Positions 35,000-47,240 of a stretch of 64,000 nt of DNA are shown here, piece by piece. This DNA is from Juglans regia. Its lineage: Eukaryota > Streptophyta > Magnoliopsida > Fagales > Juglandaceae. The notes under the pieces are model-generated. The model was not told where the DNA came from and ran no database searches. It was given only the letters and a program-made list of their open reading frames with translations. The position numbers were made by a program, and so were the translations under genes. The stretch lies in the NCBI RefSeq assembly GCF_001411555.2, contig NC_049914.1, positions 9,252,273 to 9,316,272 of the forward strand, written 5' to 3'. The first letter of the stretch is position 1; each line of letters begins with the position of its first letter.

Positions 35000-35879
35000 G
35001 CAGCTGAAAGTGTGGAAGATTGAGATACGTTGGAATATATTTTGCAGGTTTCGTTCTTTTTACCTTCGCTAATCCATGAGATTGCTATGAAGTGTAGTAG
35101 CATTGGTTTCTTTAATCTTCAACATTACATTTTTTGAAGATTACTTTTGTATACCCAGAAAAATCTATATTATGCATCTTTAAATTAAATAATAATAAAA
35201 TATTATTATTTTTTATTTTTTTTAAAATTATTTTTTTATATATTTTACCTTTAATATCATGTGTTTAAAAATATTAATTTTATATATCTAAATATTACTA
35301 ATTTTATATATTAAAATGACTAATTTTATTAATAAATATTAATATGTACTAAAAAAATATTTTGTATCATTAACTTAATACAAATTTCATATATCAAAAT
35401 TATTTTAATATAAATTCTATAAAATTGATTTTAATAAGTAAGAGAGAGAAAAAATATTAAAAATAATATTTAGAGAATAAATAATACTTTTTTAAACTTG
35501 AAAAAGTATTATTTATAATTATATAAATATATATAAATCAATATAGATAAATTTAAAAATATATTATATAAATATAAAGAAAAAAATAAAGATGAAGTCA
35601 TTACTAGTGGAGGTGGCCGTAGACTTTTGTTAGACTTGGTAAGAGACACAGACACGCACTCTTGTCTCCTTCCTTCCTCTTTCTTTTTTCTTTTAAAAAG
35701 TTGTAAAACTTTATTTATTATTTTATTTATTCTCTTAAAACCTAAATTATTCAATTATTTAGCTATTATAACAATATCTATTATTTTTTTTACAGAATCT
35801 AAACTAAACTCAAGATTCAAACTCAATATCCTCGTAAAGAGGGATAAATCCCAAAAGATCAAGTAGTTAAAATAAAAAA

Positions 35880-36030
35880 TAAAAAATTATTACAATATAT
35901 TTTTTAATTTTATTATTATTTTAAGATTTGAAAAATATTAAATTATTTATTTTATTTTATATAAAAATTTAAAATAATCGTAATGATAAGATGTGATGAG
36001 ATATATCGTGAAAACAAATGAAACCACATG
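35880..36030 (+). mobile_element. MITE family B, copy 3 (partial)
   Basis: Shares the body signature (TTTTAAGATTTGAAAAATAT, TTATTTTATTTTATATAAAA) and right end (GATGAGATATATCGTGAAAA then CAAATGAAACC) with the 24906 copy. The left end is not recognisable. Confidence 0.5.
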
Positions 36031-36662
36031 AAAAAAAATATAAAGCATCCTTTAAAATTAATTGTTAAGATTTCTTAAAAGGTAGATTCTATAGAAACTA
36101 ATTTTTCTCTCATAAAATTCTCTTTTTATTTTTTTTTTCTCTCAAAAATTATTATTTTTTTTAAATTATGAATATTTTAAGATAGGAGGACGCCATCGAA
36201 GATGACTTTAATATGTACGTGATCCACACTACTCACTGGAAATTGGATGGCTCGAATCGGGTTTAAGCCATAGTTTAGATCTCACCCCTTAGGAAATTCA
36301 ATAAATCTTGAGTTAATACAAATAATTTAAGGTGAATACATATCCAGATTCGAAGTCAAGCTACTTAGTAGGGTAACATGACCGTGATCACTGAGTCAGT
36401 CACCACCCTCGGTAGTTATAAGCTATTCTTAGATCTAGCTTAGTTCCTGCCACATACCATTGGCTTTATTTTAGGGAGGAAGTGATAAATTATGTTCTAC
36501 TAGGGATGGGGAAAAAACACACAAATAAACTAATTGGTACGAGGAAATTCAAAGTATTTGGAGGTAGTTAAGTGGAATATTAATATTTCTGACATGCATC
36601 TAATTACATTAATCTATATCTTAATTGGACGAACCTAAACAAAAGATAGATGATGTTGAATT

Positions 36663-36778
36663 GGGTTCGTTTGTTTTCACAACTCTTCTGAACTTATCTC
36701 ATTTAATTATTATAATTTTTTTAAATTTTTACATAAAATAAAATAAATAATTCAATTTTTTCAAATCTCAAAACATGA
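36663..36778 (-). mobile_element. MITE family B, copy 4 (partial)
   Basis: Starts GGGTTCGTTTGTTTTCACAA and contains TTCAATTTTTTCAAATCTCA, the reverse of the family B body. It ends abruptly near 36778. Confidence 0.5.
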
Positions 36779-37069
36779 AAAGTTAGGATAGAGCGTTAAC
36801 TCGTTCCCTGAGAATTAATTAGAAGAATAAAGACCTTTTGAAGTTAGGGTAGAAAAGTTAGAAATTAAAACTCAAGAAGTAATATTATTATTATTATTGT
36901 GTGTGAATCAATAAATTGGTTTGAAAAATCTTGATTTTTGGGACATTGAAATTTGATCAATGGTTTGTAATATCTTCCTAGAGGAGACTACATTTTAGAG
37001 GAAATCCAAAATACATGCAGCATGATAGAAAGCGATAGCTACCAATAAACGCTTTGAAATTAGGGCAAG

Positions 37070-37278
37070 TTTGAGGGTTGGAATGAGACATAAAATTTTT
37101 ATTTCATCTCATTATTACACATTTTTTAAATTCTCATATAAAATATAATAAACAATTCAATTTTTTCAAATCTCAATTCAACTTTTTCAAATCTCAATAC
37201 AATAATAATACTAAAACATAATATTTTAAATACTAAAACAAAATATAAAATTCTCATCTCACCCCCAAACCTACCCTA
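37070..37278 (-). mobile_element. MITE family B, copy 5
   Basis: GTTTGAGGGTTGGAATGAGA on the left and CACCCCCAAACCTACCCTAA on the right are imperfect inverted ends. The signature CAATTTTTTCAAATCTCAAT occurs inside, and part of it is duplicated (37158-37200). Confidence 0.55.
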
Positions 37279-37830
37279 AAGTTACCCCTTTCGAGACTGC
37301 AATCCATTGTACAATGCACGCAACTTAAATGATATATATTATATATATATAATAAATATTAAGTATAAGTCTTAAATGTACAAAATTTACGATTAATTTT
37401 TTATAAAAAATAAACTGTGTAAAAATATATATATTTTACATTTTTTCATAATATAATTTAATTTTTTATAAAAGATATGTGCGAGATTTTTGCATTTAAG
37501 AATCGTATATATTTTTACTATATATATGTTATTTTTAATAAAAAAAAAAAAGAAATTAGTGAATCCTAGTTAAAAAGTCAACAAAAGAATGACAAAAGCC
37601 GTTCAAAGTTCAAACTCCTGAAAATCCAAAAAAAAAAACCTTGCGAAGTCGCAAAGGAAAGCAACAACGACCAGACAATTGAAATTTGTGTTTACTAAAA
37701 TGAAGAAAGATGAAAATGAAGGGTTTCTAATTCTATCCACGTCAAGTGATATACCCATAATTAATTACTCAGCATCATCAGGTTCACAGATTTATTATAG
37801 GAAAAAAAAAATAAGCCAGAGAACAATAAA

Positions 37831-37852
37831 ATATATATATATATATATATAT
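37831..37852. repeat. (AT)n microsatellite
   Basis: Eleven AT units. Confidence 0.9.
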
Positions 37853-38029
37853 TTGTCCATAAAAATTAAATAAAAAAGGAAGAATATATGTCATCTTCCA
37901 ACTAATAAATATTTTACACCATGTACTATTATAAACAATCATAATTGACATATATTACACCCTCAAATCACTAAAACTTGGAGTGTGCACTCTTTTTAAA
38001 ATCCAAATCTTAAAATCATTTATAAAAGA

Positions 38030-38210
38030 AAAATTATAGTTATACTTATGAGTGCGTAAGTACTGTATAATCACTTTAAAAAAAATAAAAAATTACAGGA
38101 TTCACATTAAAAAAACTAATTCTTTAATAGTAGATCTCACTCTTTTTCAAAAAGACTCTATGACTTTTACTTATTTTTATAACTATATGTAGCATTACTC
38201 ATTTAAAAAT
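38030..38210. mobile_element. MITE family A, copy 4
   Basis: Left arm AATTATAGTTATACTTATGA then GTGCGTAAGTACTGTATAAT; right arm ATGACTTTTACTTATTTTTA then ACTATATGTAGCATTACT. The centre has AATTCTTTAATAGTAGATCT, as in the other copies. Confidence 0.6.
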
Positions 38211-38235
38211 CACACTAATGTTTAGTATTATTAGT

Positions 38236-38456
38236 TGGAAAATGATAGTATGACTATCAAATATGTCCACTCATATATTTTTATTTTATTTTTCTGAATG
38301 GTTAAGGAAGTAACTATTAATAAATTTATATATTTTTTATTTTTTTAATGGTTAAAAATGTTTAAAAAATGCTTAAAGAAAAATAAAAATAAAAAACTCA
38401 TTTATACTAGTATGGGCATTTGGTACTCACCCTATCATTTGTATATGACACTAGTG
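38236..38456. mobile_element. MITE family C relative, copy 2
   Basis: Inverted ends: left AAATGATAGTATGACTATCA and right, reversed, AAATGATAGGGTGAGTACCA. The interior carries the family C signature AATGGTTAAGGAAGTAACTA in slightly changed form. No clear 9-bp duplication remains. Confidence 0.55.
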
Positions 38457-39334
38457 TGATATACTATCACTAATTAGCCCTTGATAAGAAGTACGTACGT
38501 ACTACTACCATGCTATTACTATTAGGGTCTTAAAAATAATAAAAAATTAAAAAAATATATAAAGTGTAGAGTGTTAAAAAATTGTAAAGATTTTTTATAT
38601 ATTATTGGCCATCGCTAATAATTAGCGTTTTTCACCCGAAAGGTGCGGATAACGTGTTTGTAAAAAGTCTCCTTAGTAGGTCTTAAAAATAGTTACCATA
38701 AATATCAACTCTTGACTTGCCCCCGATCTGTGCCTCAATTAACTAAGCGCAATCATGCTTTCAACTCCTTCTAACCACTTGATCAAGTTAGGTAGAGGTA
38801 CACAAAAAAAAAGTTAATTGGGAAGTCTTGCAAATTCCAAATTATAATTATTATTTCTTTAAGCCAACTTTGCACGCGATTTTCATCAGCCCTTGTCTTA
38901 TCTTAGAAGCCGCATATTTCGTTTATGTTTTACCTTAGAAGCGCTTGTTCATATTAGACATTCACAAAGTAATCAATTTATGTAACAATAAGTTTATTTG
39001 TACCATAAGTACTATATATATCATTCTCGAGACATCGTATATTATGTGTACCGCATCATGAAATTATTAGAAGATGATACAATGAAAATTGTTGTATAGC
39101 AAATAAACTCGTCTTATCCGTATGTTATATTATGTGGTTATGCAAATGGTGCCACTTTTGTGGAGATTGATACTTGGGAAGAAAGAGGGTATATAGACTG
39201 ATAGGTAAAGAACAATACAATTAGAGCCACTTCTTAAACATATAGAGTAGAAGAAAATGTTCGTCTTTTGTTCAAAGAAATAAATTGATATAATATTGTC
39301 ATTGACGTACGTCTATTTCATCGGTTGTGTAATT

Positions 39335-39505
39335 TTACTTAATAGTTAAGGAAGTGATAATTAGTAAATTTATATATTTTTTTAATTTTTTCTTAATGAT
39401 TAAGGATGTTAAAAAAATACTTAAAATAAAATGATAAAAAAATAAAAATACTACAAGTAGTAGATGGGTAGTAGATAGGTAGTAAGCCTATCACTACCCA
39501 TATAT
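39335..39505 (-). mobile_element. MITE family C, copy 3 (one end missing)
   Basis: The reverse of the 1561-1789 element aligns well: TTACTTAATAGTTAAGGAAG, TCTTAATGATTAAGGATGTT and AGTAGTAAGCCTATCACTAC recur in order. The arm expected before 39335 is absent. Confidence 0.6.
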
Positions 39506-39727
39506 AAAACTTATTCAAAAAAGTCTATTCTTCCAAACTACATTCACATTCACGAGAACGAAAATAAATCAAAGTATTTTATAGACGAAACCTTATAGAC
39601 GAAATTCGAAATGTACGACTACTATTGAGAGATGCGATTTCATATCTTCTTAAAGACCGGAGATATATTGAAAGGTTATTTTTAGGGTACACTTTGAAAT
39701 AAACTTATAAAAATTAGTGGATATACA

Positions 39728-39758
<31 letters not shown>

Positions 39759-40233
39759 GTACATGTATATATATGTTTATATAAATATGTGTTTTGTTTA
39801 TTTCAAGTCGTGGCTTGTGAGAGTAGTTTAATAAGAGAATAAATAAATATCCTAAGAAGCATCATGCACTTCTACATCTCATTCTATATATACATATATA
39901 TATATTTATAAAGAAATCAACCAAAAATGTGAAAAAAGTGGGATAAAAAGAGGCAAAATGTTTATACAAAAGATAAAAAATGAAAAATTCTACTTGCAAG
40001 CCATACATATATATTGAGACGAAATGTCGTATTTCTTTTAAGTTGGGTGGGAACAAGCACTTCGTGGTATGGGGGCTGCAAATCGAAGTGATTAGGAGTT
40101 GGGTACTCAGATGACTCCTTACCATCATCTCCATTGGCAAGAAACTATGCTAGAATTAGCATCTTCTACATGTGTACTTAGATGGACCAAATTCATCGTA
40201 CTCTGCCCTAGCCATCCACCTGATCTCTGCTTT

Positions 40234-40274
<41 letters not shown>

Positions 40275-41260
40275 CATGTTCTATTAGTCAAATACTTCAC
40301 CAGATTGTCGGGAGATTTTTCCAAAAACAAAGAAGCTATATATGCTAAAAAACTAACTGACTAGTAGTTTGTTACCCGCACCCCACAGACAAGCCCTCTG
40401 CCCTCGCATGGGAGGGGGGCAAGTTGGACCTTCATGTCCCAGCCCTGCCGCTCGTGGGTGGGTGCCTCCATCTGGCTGATGAGGGGCAGATTGGCCCCCA
40501 AGCCGTCCGCCCACCACCTATAGTGTCCTGCTGGACATTAAGAGAGAGAATACCTGGACCCTGTGGGGGCAACGGCGAGAGGGAGAGAGTCCGAGAGACC
40601 AACGATGGTGACTAAAATCAAAGAAAGAGAGGGAGACAATGCGGGAGGAGTGTTTTTAAAACAAACCATATTCTAAAATGACGTCATTTTGGAGAGTTTT
40701 TCCCAAAATGACGTCGTTCTATTAAAAAAAATATAATATTAAAATAAAATGGTGTCGTTTTAGGGAGTTCTACCCAACCCTAGGACGCCTGCACACCATT
40801 TGTTTGTAGCGGGAGGGATGTGGTAGCCCACCGCCTACCCCTATTGACTAGGTAAAAAGATTAGGGTGCTTGAAATATCGAAAATTTTGAAACGTATTTC
40901 CACTATCTACCCTTGCATTGGTGGTACCATGTAACTATCCATTCATACATGTCCGAAGCATATCTTATGTTGTGCATATTGAATTAATGTCGGTTATAAA
41001 TGCATTTGAGCGACTATGCTGAAATTAATCTTTGTTATTTAATCAAAATGAGTTAGCTAAGGTTTAACCACATTTTTAGAGTGCAGTATCACTTCTTTGG
41101 GCTGCTTTTAGATGAAGCTTCCTATATGATATTAAGATATTAACAAATCCAATCATAAACTTATAATGTTTTCCAATATAGCACACGCACACGTGCGCGC
41201 GCGCGCGCGCACACACACACAATATGCATCTATCTCTATCTTCCTTTTTCTTAAATATAC
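39506..41260. other. Intergenic DNA with a GC-rich island
   Basis: AT microsatellites lie at about 39737-39757 and 40237-40268. 40375-40620 is unusually GC-rich (CCCTCGCATGGGAGGGGGGC) with a 63-codon frame of no recognised family. 40676-40770 has CAAAATGACGTCATTTTGG-like palindromes repeated. No gene is supported. Confidence 0.6.
41181..41221. repeat. Alternating purine-pyrimidine tract (CA/CG/CA)
   Basis: 41 consecutive bases alternate purine and pyrimidine without a break: a CA-rich start, a (GC)n core of about 16 bases, and a (CA)n end. Such tracts favour left-handed Z-DNA. Confidence 0.9.
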
Positions 41261-41263
41261 ATG

Positions 41264-41440
41264 GGAAATGCTAGATTTACAAAGAGATCATCCAAAAGTA
41301 GAGTTTACAAATTGATATGTCTAGATGTGTTATATTATATCTTATTTATAATAAAATAAATTTTACAATTTAATGTACCACATAAATCATGTCAATTTAC
41401 TAACTTATTTTTATAAGATATTTTTCTGAAATAAGAAAAC
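41264..41440 (+). mobile_element. MITE family D, copy 1
   Basis: Begins GGGAAATGCTAGATTTACAA then AGAGATCATC. The reverse complement of 57650-57832 gives a parallel sequence (AGAGAAATGCTTTAGTTATA then AAGAGATTTC) with a matching interior (TTTACAAATTGATATGTCTA against CTCACAAACTGACGTGGCTT). Confidence 0.5.
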
Positions 41441-41467
41441 ATCTTTCTTAAATAAAATATCTTTCTA

Positions 41468-41570
41468 GCCAAGAGCGTAATAGCCTGATGGCACACGGTT
41501 CGTTCCCCAGATGGAGAACATGGGTTCGAAACCCCCTATCCCATTGTATATATTAAAAAAAATAAATCCT
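41468..41570 (+). mobile_element. tRNA-derived SINE, copy 1
   Basis: Contains an RNA polymerase III box A (TAGCCTGATGG, 41481-41491) and box B (GGTTCGAAACC, 41523-41533) at tRNA-like spacing, followed by an A-rich tail (TTAAAAAAAATAAA). It does not fold as a complete tRNA gene. A sister copy lies at 47667-47765. Confidence 0.6.
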
Positions 41571-41751
41571 TTTAAATATACACTTTCTTTCTCTCAATGT
41601 GCATGAGGTGCGCGCCACTCCAAATTTTGGGTCACAGTAACTTGATCTACCTTAACGTACACTCTACATAATGATTGATTCCAGCACTATTGTCATGTAC
41701 GACCATTGGCATAGAGGGAAGAGATGAACAGCCTTAGCCTGGATGGCAATG

Positions 41752-42287
41752 TGTTAAGATGCTAATAATTCACCTAGATAGAATGGCAATAGACTATAGA
41801 AATGGATAGAACTTCAGTTGTATTTCTTAATTCAAGAACAATAGAGCTATTCGAGGTAACTCCAACCTTCAGAACATTCCAGATTTAACTTCTAAGATAA
41901 TATTCCCTATCCCTCTTCTTCCTTCATATACCAGAGACTCTTTTCTAAAAGAATGATGCACACTACCCCTAACAGAAAGCATAAATTCTATCTTAACAAC
42001 TACAAATGAAATAAGGCTCACAACCACAAAACGAAACGTTTAATCATAACATGAAAAACAAATTGACTCAAAACGCAACGTCTAGGACAGGCCTCAAAAC
42101 GCAGCATTGAACTTCTAATAAAACACCCCAACTGACGTCACTTTGCTTCCAGGACATATCCCCTTCTCATCATCTCACAATGACGCCGTTTAAAGATCTT
42201 CTTAATCATACTTCACGAATTCTCTTCCACTCAGCTTCAGTTCCTATATTCAATCTTCAAGTTCCTCGAACCCTCAAATCCCTAACA
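41752..42287 (-). repeat. 3' LTR of the gypsy element (left copy)
   Basis: 536 bp, TGTTAAGATGC...CCCTAACA, aligned end to end with 46704-47240. By eye about 8 % of positions differ, plus a few 1-2 base indels. Confidence 0.88.
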
Positions 42288-42300
42288 AATCCCCTCTTCT

Positions 42301-45300
42301 TCACAGCACCTTGCCCACAAGGTGGGGATAACGCTGTTGAATCTCCCATAATTTCTCCCAACTATTGTCTTCTTCCGATGTTCCCATCCACTTTATCAGT
42401 ACCTTTGTGATGGCTTGGTTTCCATGGCTTCTCATACGACGATCCAAAACCCTCTCAGGTTCTAGACAAATTTCTCCTTGGTCGTCCACGAGAGGAAGAA
42501 TAGCTAAAGGTTGGATCTGATTTCCCAACTTCCTTTTCAAACAAGACACATGAAAAATGGGATGAAACTGTGATATGCTAGGCAGATTAGTGATAAGCCA
42601 CCTCCCCAACCTTCCTCACCACTTGAAATGGCCCATAGAAGTGTGGAGACGGCTTTATACTTCGTCAGGAGGCCAATGATTTATGTCAGTATTGTTGTAA
42701 ACGAAGGTATACCCAATCCTCTTTTTCAAAATTTTGCTCAGTTATATGTTTATCAGCTTGCATCTTCATACAGTTTCTAGCAGATTCTAGGTTTTCTTTG
42801 AGCATACTTGAGATTTGTTCTCTAGACCTTAGGGTAAGATCCACTATGTTGTTAGTTTTTGTTCCTAGTACATAGGATATGAGTTTGGGTGGAGGGTAGC
42901 CATATAAGGCCTCGAAGGCGGTGAGCTTGGTAGATGAGTGGTATGAAGTGTTGTAACACATTCAACCAATGCAAGCCATTGAGCCCATTTATGAGGCTTC
43001 TCCCCTATGTAACACCTCAAGTATGTCTCTAAACATTTATTTAGAGCTTTGGTCTAACCATCTGATTGGGGATGGTAAGTAGTACTATGGTTGAGATCAG
43101 TTCCTTGTAATGAGAAAAAAGATTTCCAAAAGGAGATTACAAACACTGGATCCCTATCTGAAACAATAGATCTAGGTAGGCCATGCAATTTAAACACGTG
43201 ATCCATGAATAGTTTAGCCACTTTAGAAGCTGTCTAGGGGTGTAATAAGGGTAAGATATGACCCATTTTGGTATACCTGTCGACCACCACAAGTATTGCA
43301 TTGTAAGATGTAGGCAGCCCCTCTATGAAATCCATAAAGATGTCAGTCCAGGCTTGCTGGGGCACAGGTAAAGGCAGCAGCAGTCTTGCAAGGGGTATTG
43401 TCTCATACCTTACAACCTAACAGGTGTCACATTCCCGCACCAACCGTTTAATGTCTTTTTTCATTCCCTTCCAATAGAACTCCCTTTTTGTCCTTTGATA
43501 CGTTTTCAAATATCTCGAATGTCCACCAACTGGATTATCTTGAATATATTGCAAAATTTTTCTCATAAAGAATTACCCAACCACCAACACAATTTTTCCC
43601 CTTTTAAGAACCAAACCTTGCTATAACTAGTACCCCTTTAACTCATTACCAGGGTCCTGCAGTTTAGTAATCATCTCATGTACCTCCACTGAATCCCCAT
43701 AACAGACTTAAGCTCATCCACTCATTCTAGAGTGTGAAATGAGATTAAAGCTAAGTATCCTTCCACATTGCCCCTTGCTCCTCCTTACGAGACAACGCAC
43801 CTTCCACTTTATTTTCCTTCCCCTTTTTATAATGAATCACAAAGTCGTATCCCATTAATTTACTGATCCACTCTGTTGGGCCATTATACCCCACCATTTG
43901 TTCCAGCAGCTTTTAAGGCATGCTGGTCCGTTTTCACAATAAAATATTGGCCTAAAAGGTAAGGCCGCCACTTCCTCATAATAGTTACCAAGGCTAGGAG
44001 CTCCTTAAGTAGAGAGAAGAAGTGTCTTTCCCTTGAGGGCCTTACTCATATAGGCTAGTGGCTATCCATCTTGCATTAAAACTGCACCCATTTTTCTCCC
44101 ACTAGAGTCACATTCAATGGTGAATGGCTTAGAAAAATTTGAAAGTTTGAGAATTGGGGGTTGTGTAATGGCTGACTTCAACTTATTAAAGCTTCATAAC
44201 TTCCATAGTCCATACAAAACAATTTTTTTTAGTAAATCTGTAAGAGCGGCTACAATGACCCCATAGCCTTTAATAAAATTATGATAATAGTCTGTCAACC
44301 CCAAAAACTCCCTCAAGGATTTCACATTCAATGGTTTAGGCCAATCTAACATCGCTACAACCTTTTTAGAATCTACTGCCACCCCTTTTCACTGATCGCA
44401 TCCCCAGATAATCAATTTAAGAAATCTCAAACTGACATTTGGATAGTTTAGCATACAACTGGTTTTTTGTAACACTTCCAGCACCTTCTTCAAATGTTCC
44501 AAGTGCTCATTCCAACATTACTATAAACTAGTATGTCATCGAAAAATATTAGTACAAATCTTCTCAAATAGGGCCGAAACACATCGTTCATTAACGCTTG
44601 AAAAGTCGACGGCGCATTTGTTAGCCCAAAGGACATCACGAGGAACTCATAATGTCCATTGTGAGTCCTAAAAGTTGTCTTCTCCACATCTTCAGGTACT
44701 ACCATTATTTGGTGGTATCCGGATTTTAGATCCAACTTGAAAAATACCACCAATCCATGTAACTCATCCAGCAGCTCTTCAATAACTGGAATTGAAAATT
44801 TATCCCTTATCGTTTCTTGATTAAGCGCCCTATAATCGATGCATACACCAACTCTCATCCACCTTGCGCACCAACAACACCGGTGAAGAGAAAGGACTGG
44901 AACTGGATCTTACAACTCTTGACTCTAACAAGTCAACCACAATTTTTTTGATCTCCTCTTTTTTATAATAAGGATATCGTTATGGCCTTGTTGTGATAGG
45001 CTGACTACCCTCCTTAAGGGTGATTTTGTTGTCCTATGCACGTGAGGGGGGCAACCCCTTTGGAATTCCAAAAACTCCTTGAAACTTAGTGAGGACTGTT
45101 TGCATCTCCTCCTCCCATTGACATACTTTCACCTCTTCCTTTCCTATCAACGAGTGCAGGAACAACCATTTCCCTTTGTTAACCGACTTCAACAAGGACT
45201 TATTACTCCCTTTTAGAGTGAGCTCCTTCAAACTTAGTCTTACTAACTCAATTCCCTACCACCATACATAAATTTCATTGTGAGCTGAATGAAATCCCAA

Positions 45301-45935
45301 ATAATCAGACCAAGGGTTTCCAGCCATTTCACACCAAACACTGCATCATAACCCCCAAGGACTAATACATAACAAGCAGTGTGGAAAGAAGTACCTTGTA
45401 TTTTTGCTTGAAATGCACTGCAATACCCTTCATTATGGATAATCTGTCCACTTGCTATTTTCACAGCAATCCTCTGTGTTTCATCCACCATTAGTCTAGT
45501 CTTCTTAACAATCGAATGATCGAGAAAGTTATGCGTACTGCTCGAATCAACTAAAATTACCAACTGCTCTCATCCAATCCTACCAAGTAACATTATAATT
45601 TTAGAGCTAGGTGTCCCCGTGGGTACATTAAGTGAAATTTCAGGTTCTATATTCATTGGTTGAGAAGGTAACTCTCCTTCCTTGGTTAACTCAATAAAGG
45701 TATCCCCTTCCCCCAAAGTGTTATCAACCTCCTCTTGGCCTTGTAATAGATAAATTCTAGAGGTCTTACACACATGGGCTTGGTTCCATTTTTCTTCACA
45801 GTGATAGCATAGGCATTTTCTCCTCTTTTCATCCATTGAAGTAGATGATATCTGCCTATTAGTAGACTTATTCTTTTGGGTTCTAATGTTGTCTTCCCCA
45901 CATTGGCCAAATGTATTAAAATACCTCATGTTCAA
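42301..45935 (-). pseudogene. Broken Ty3/gypsy pol with C-terminal chromodomain
   Basis: Pieces in minus-strand order: zinc-knuckle CYHCEEKWNQAHVC (about 45800); protease core VDSSSTHNF (about 45540, DSG changed to DSS); reverse transcriptase 44858-44490 with [32 protein letters not shown] and FDDILVYS; the connection [16 protein letters not shown] (about 44310); integrase C-terminal part YNTSYHSSTKLTAFEALYGY (42960 downward); and a chromodomain at about 42430-42301 (VLIKWMGTSEEDNSWE). The integrase core (43000-43600) is strongly decayed. The chromodomain in relatives directs insertion to marked chromatin. No intact frame exceeds about 122 codons. Confidence 0.85.
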
Positions 45936-45959
45936 CCCCCTCCTTTCTCAGTACTAGTT

Positions 45960-46680
45960 TTAAGGGATTTTTTTGTGCTACCCAAATACTCCTAAATTCA
46001 AACTAACCCAAAAGTAGAATTTAATGTAAGAAGATTAAACATATGAATAAGTAACCTAATCTCATCTTTGAGCCCGCTTAGAAAACAACTTAGCTTTTAG
46101 TGATCTGGAAGGCCTCTTAATCAGTTGGAGAGGGCTTCGAATTGAGTTTTATAAGCTGCCACTGTTGTCGTTTGCTTAAGATAGGTGAGGGTTTCTATAG
46201 GATCGTCATAAGCTGTAGGTCTAAAATGGACCAGCATTGCACAAACAAAAGCGTCCCCAGTTGGTGAATTGTCCAGAATCAATGGCGTCTTGGTACCAAA
46301 CGAGGGCTTCTCCCTCCATGTAATACGATGCCATCAACAAATGTTGGGCAGGTGGTGTTTGGTGGAATTCAAAGTATTGAGAAGTTTTGAATATCCACCC
46401 GGATGGATTGGCCCCATCGAAATGAGGAAAATCCAAATGAACTCCTCGAGGTAAAACCCCCTATTGGCATTCTAGAACTTATCTGTGTCATTTGGAATTT
46501 GCAGGTCTCTATTAGCATTCTGGTTAGCCACCGTGTGCACACTAGATCTGTGAGCTGCTCCATTCAATCTGTGAGTTGGTCTAGCTTTCTCCTTGTCTCT
46601 TGGAGCCCTTTGGTCACACCATCAACCTGCCATTGAAGACCCTCTTGTTGCTGTCGTGAACGTGTATTGTCAGCGATGAG
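45960..46680 (-). pseudogene. Broken Ty3/gypsy gag
   Basis: The minus-strand frame 46436-46221 contains FPHFDGANPSGWIFKTSQYF and MEGEALVWYQD, typical of gypsy Gag. The rest is interrupted by stops. It lies between the primer-binding site and the zinc-knuckle region. Confidence 0.75.
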
Positions 46681-46703
46681 GACCGTCAGCTCAATGATAC
46701 CAC

Positions 46704-47240
46704 TGTTAAGCTGTTAATAATTCACCCAGATATAATGACAATAGACTTTAAAAATGGATAGAACTTCAATTGTATTTCTTAATTCAAGAACAATAGAGCT
46801 ATTCAAGGTAGCTCCAACCTCCAGAACATTCCAAATTTAAAACTTCTAAGATGATATTCTTTATCCCTCTTCTTCCTTCATATACCAGAGACTCTTTCCA
46901 AACGAAATAATGTCCACTACCCTTAACAGAAAGCAGAAATTCTATCTTAACAGCTACGAACGAAATAAGGCTCACAACCACAAAATGAAACGTTTAATCA
47001 CTACATGAAAATAATTGACTCAAAATGCAACATCTAGGATAGGCCCCAAAACACAGCATTGAACTTCTAATAAAAGCACCCCAACCGACGTCGCTTTGCT
47101 TCCAGGACATATCCCCTTCTCATCATCTCACAACGGTGCCGTTTAAAGATCTTCTTAATCATACTTCACGAACTCTCCTTCACTCAACTTCAATTTCCAT
47201 CTTCAATGTTCAAGTTCCTTGAACCCTCAAATCCCTAACA
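46704..47240 (-). repeat. 5' LTR of the gypsy element (right copy)
   Basis: 537 bp with TGTTAAGCTG...CCCTAACA ends. It is the upstream LTR on the minus strand, adjacent to the primer-binding site. Confidence 0.88.

Larger units (their letters stand above)
35000..38030. other. AT-rich intergenic DNA with MITE pieces
   Basis: Apart from the listed repeats, no gene is seen. 36180-36480 is less AT-rich and unexplained. Small frames such as 37679-37873 are low-complexity. Confidence 0.7.
41752..47240 (-). mobile_element. Degenerate Ty3/gypsy chromovirus
   Basis: LTRs at 41752-42287 and 46704-47240 flank a minus-strand gag-pol. Target repeats are CAATG (left) and CGATG (right), one mismatch. The primer-binding site, reading inward from the right LTR on the minus strand, is TGGTATCATTGAGC. 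The purine tract beside the left LTR is AAGAAGAGGGGATT. Domain order gag, protease, reverse transcriptase, RNase H, integrase, chromodomain defines Ty3/gypsy chromoviruses. The small size (5.5 kb) is compatible with the Reina group. Many stops and frameshifts make it inactive. Confidence 0.88.

Noticed and set aside
41481..41533. Possible tRNA gene from box A and box B
   Set aside because: No acceptor stem or anticodon arm pairs. The A-rich tail and second copy fit a SINE.
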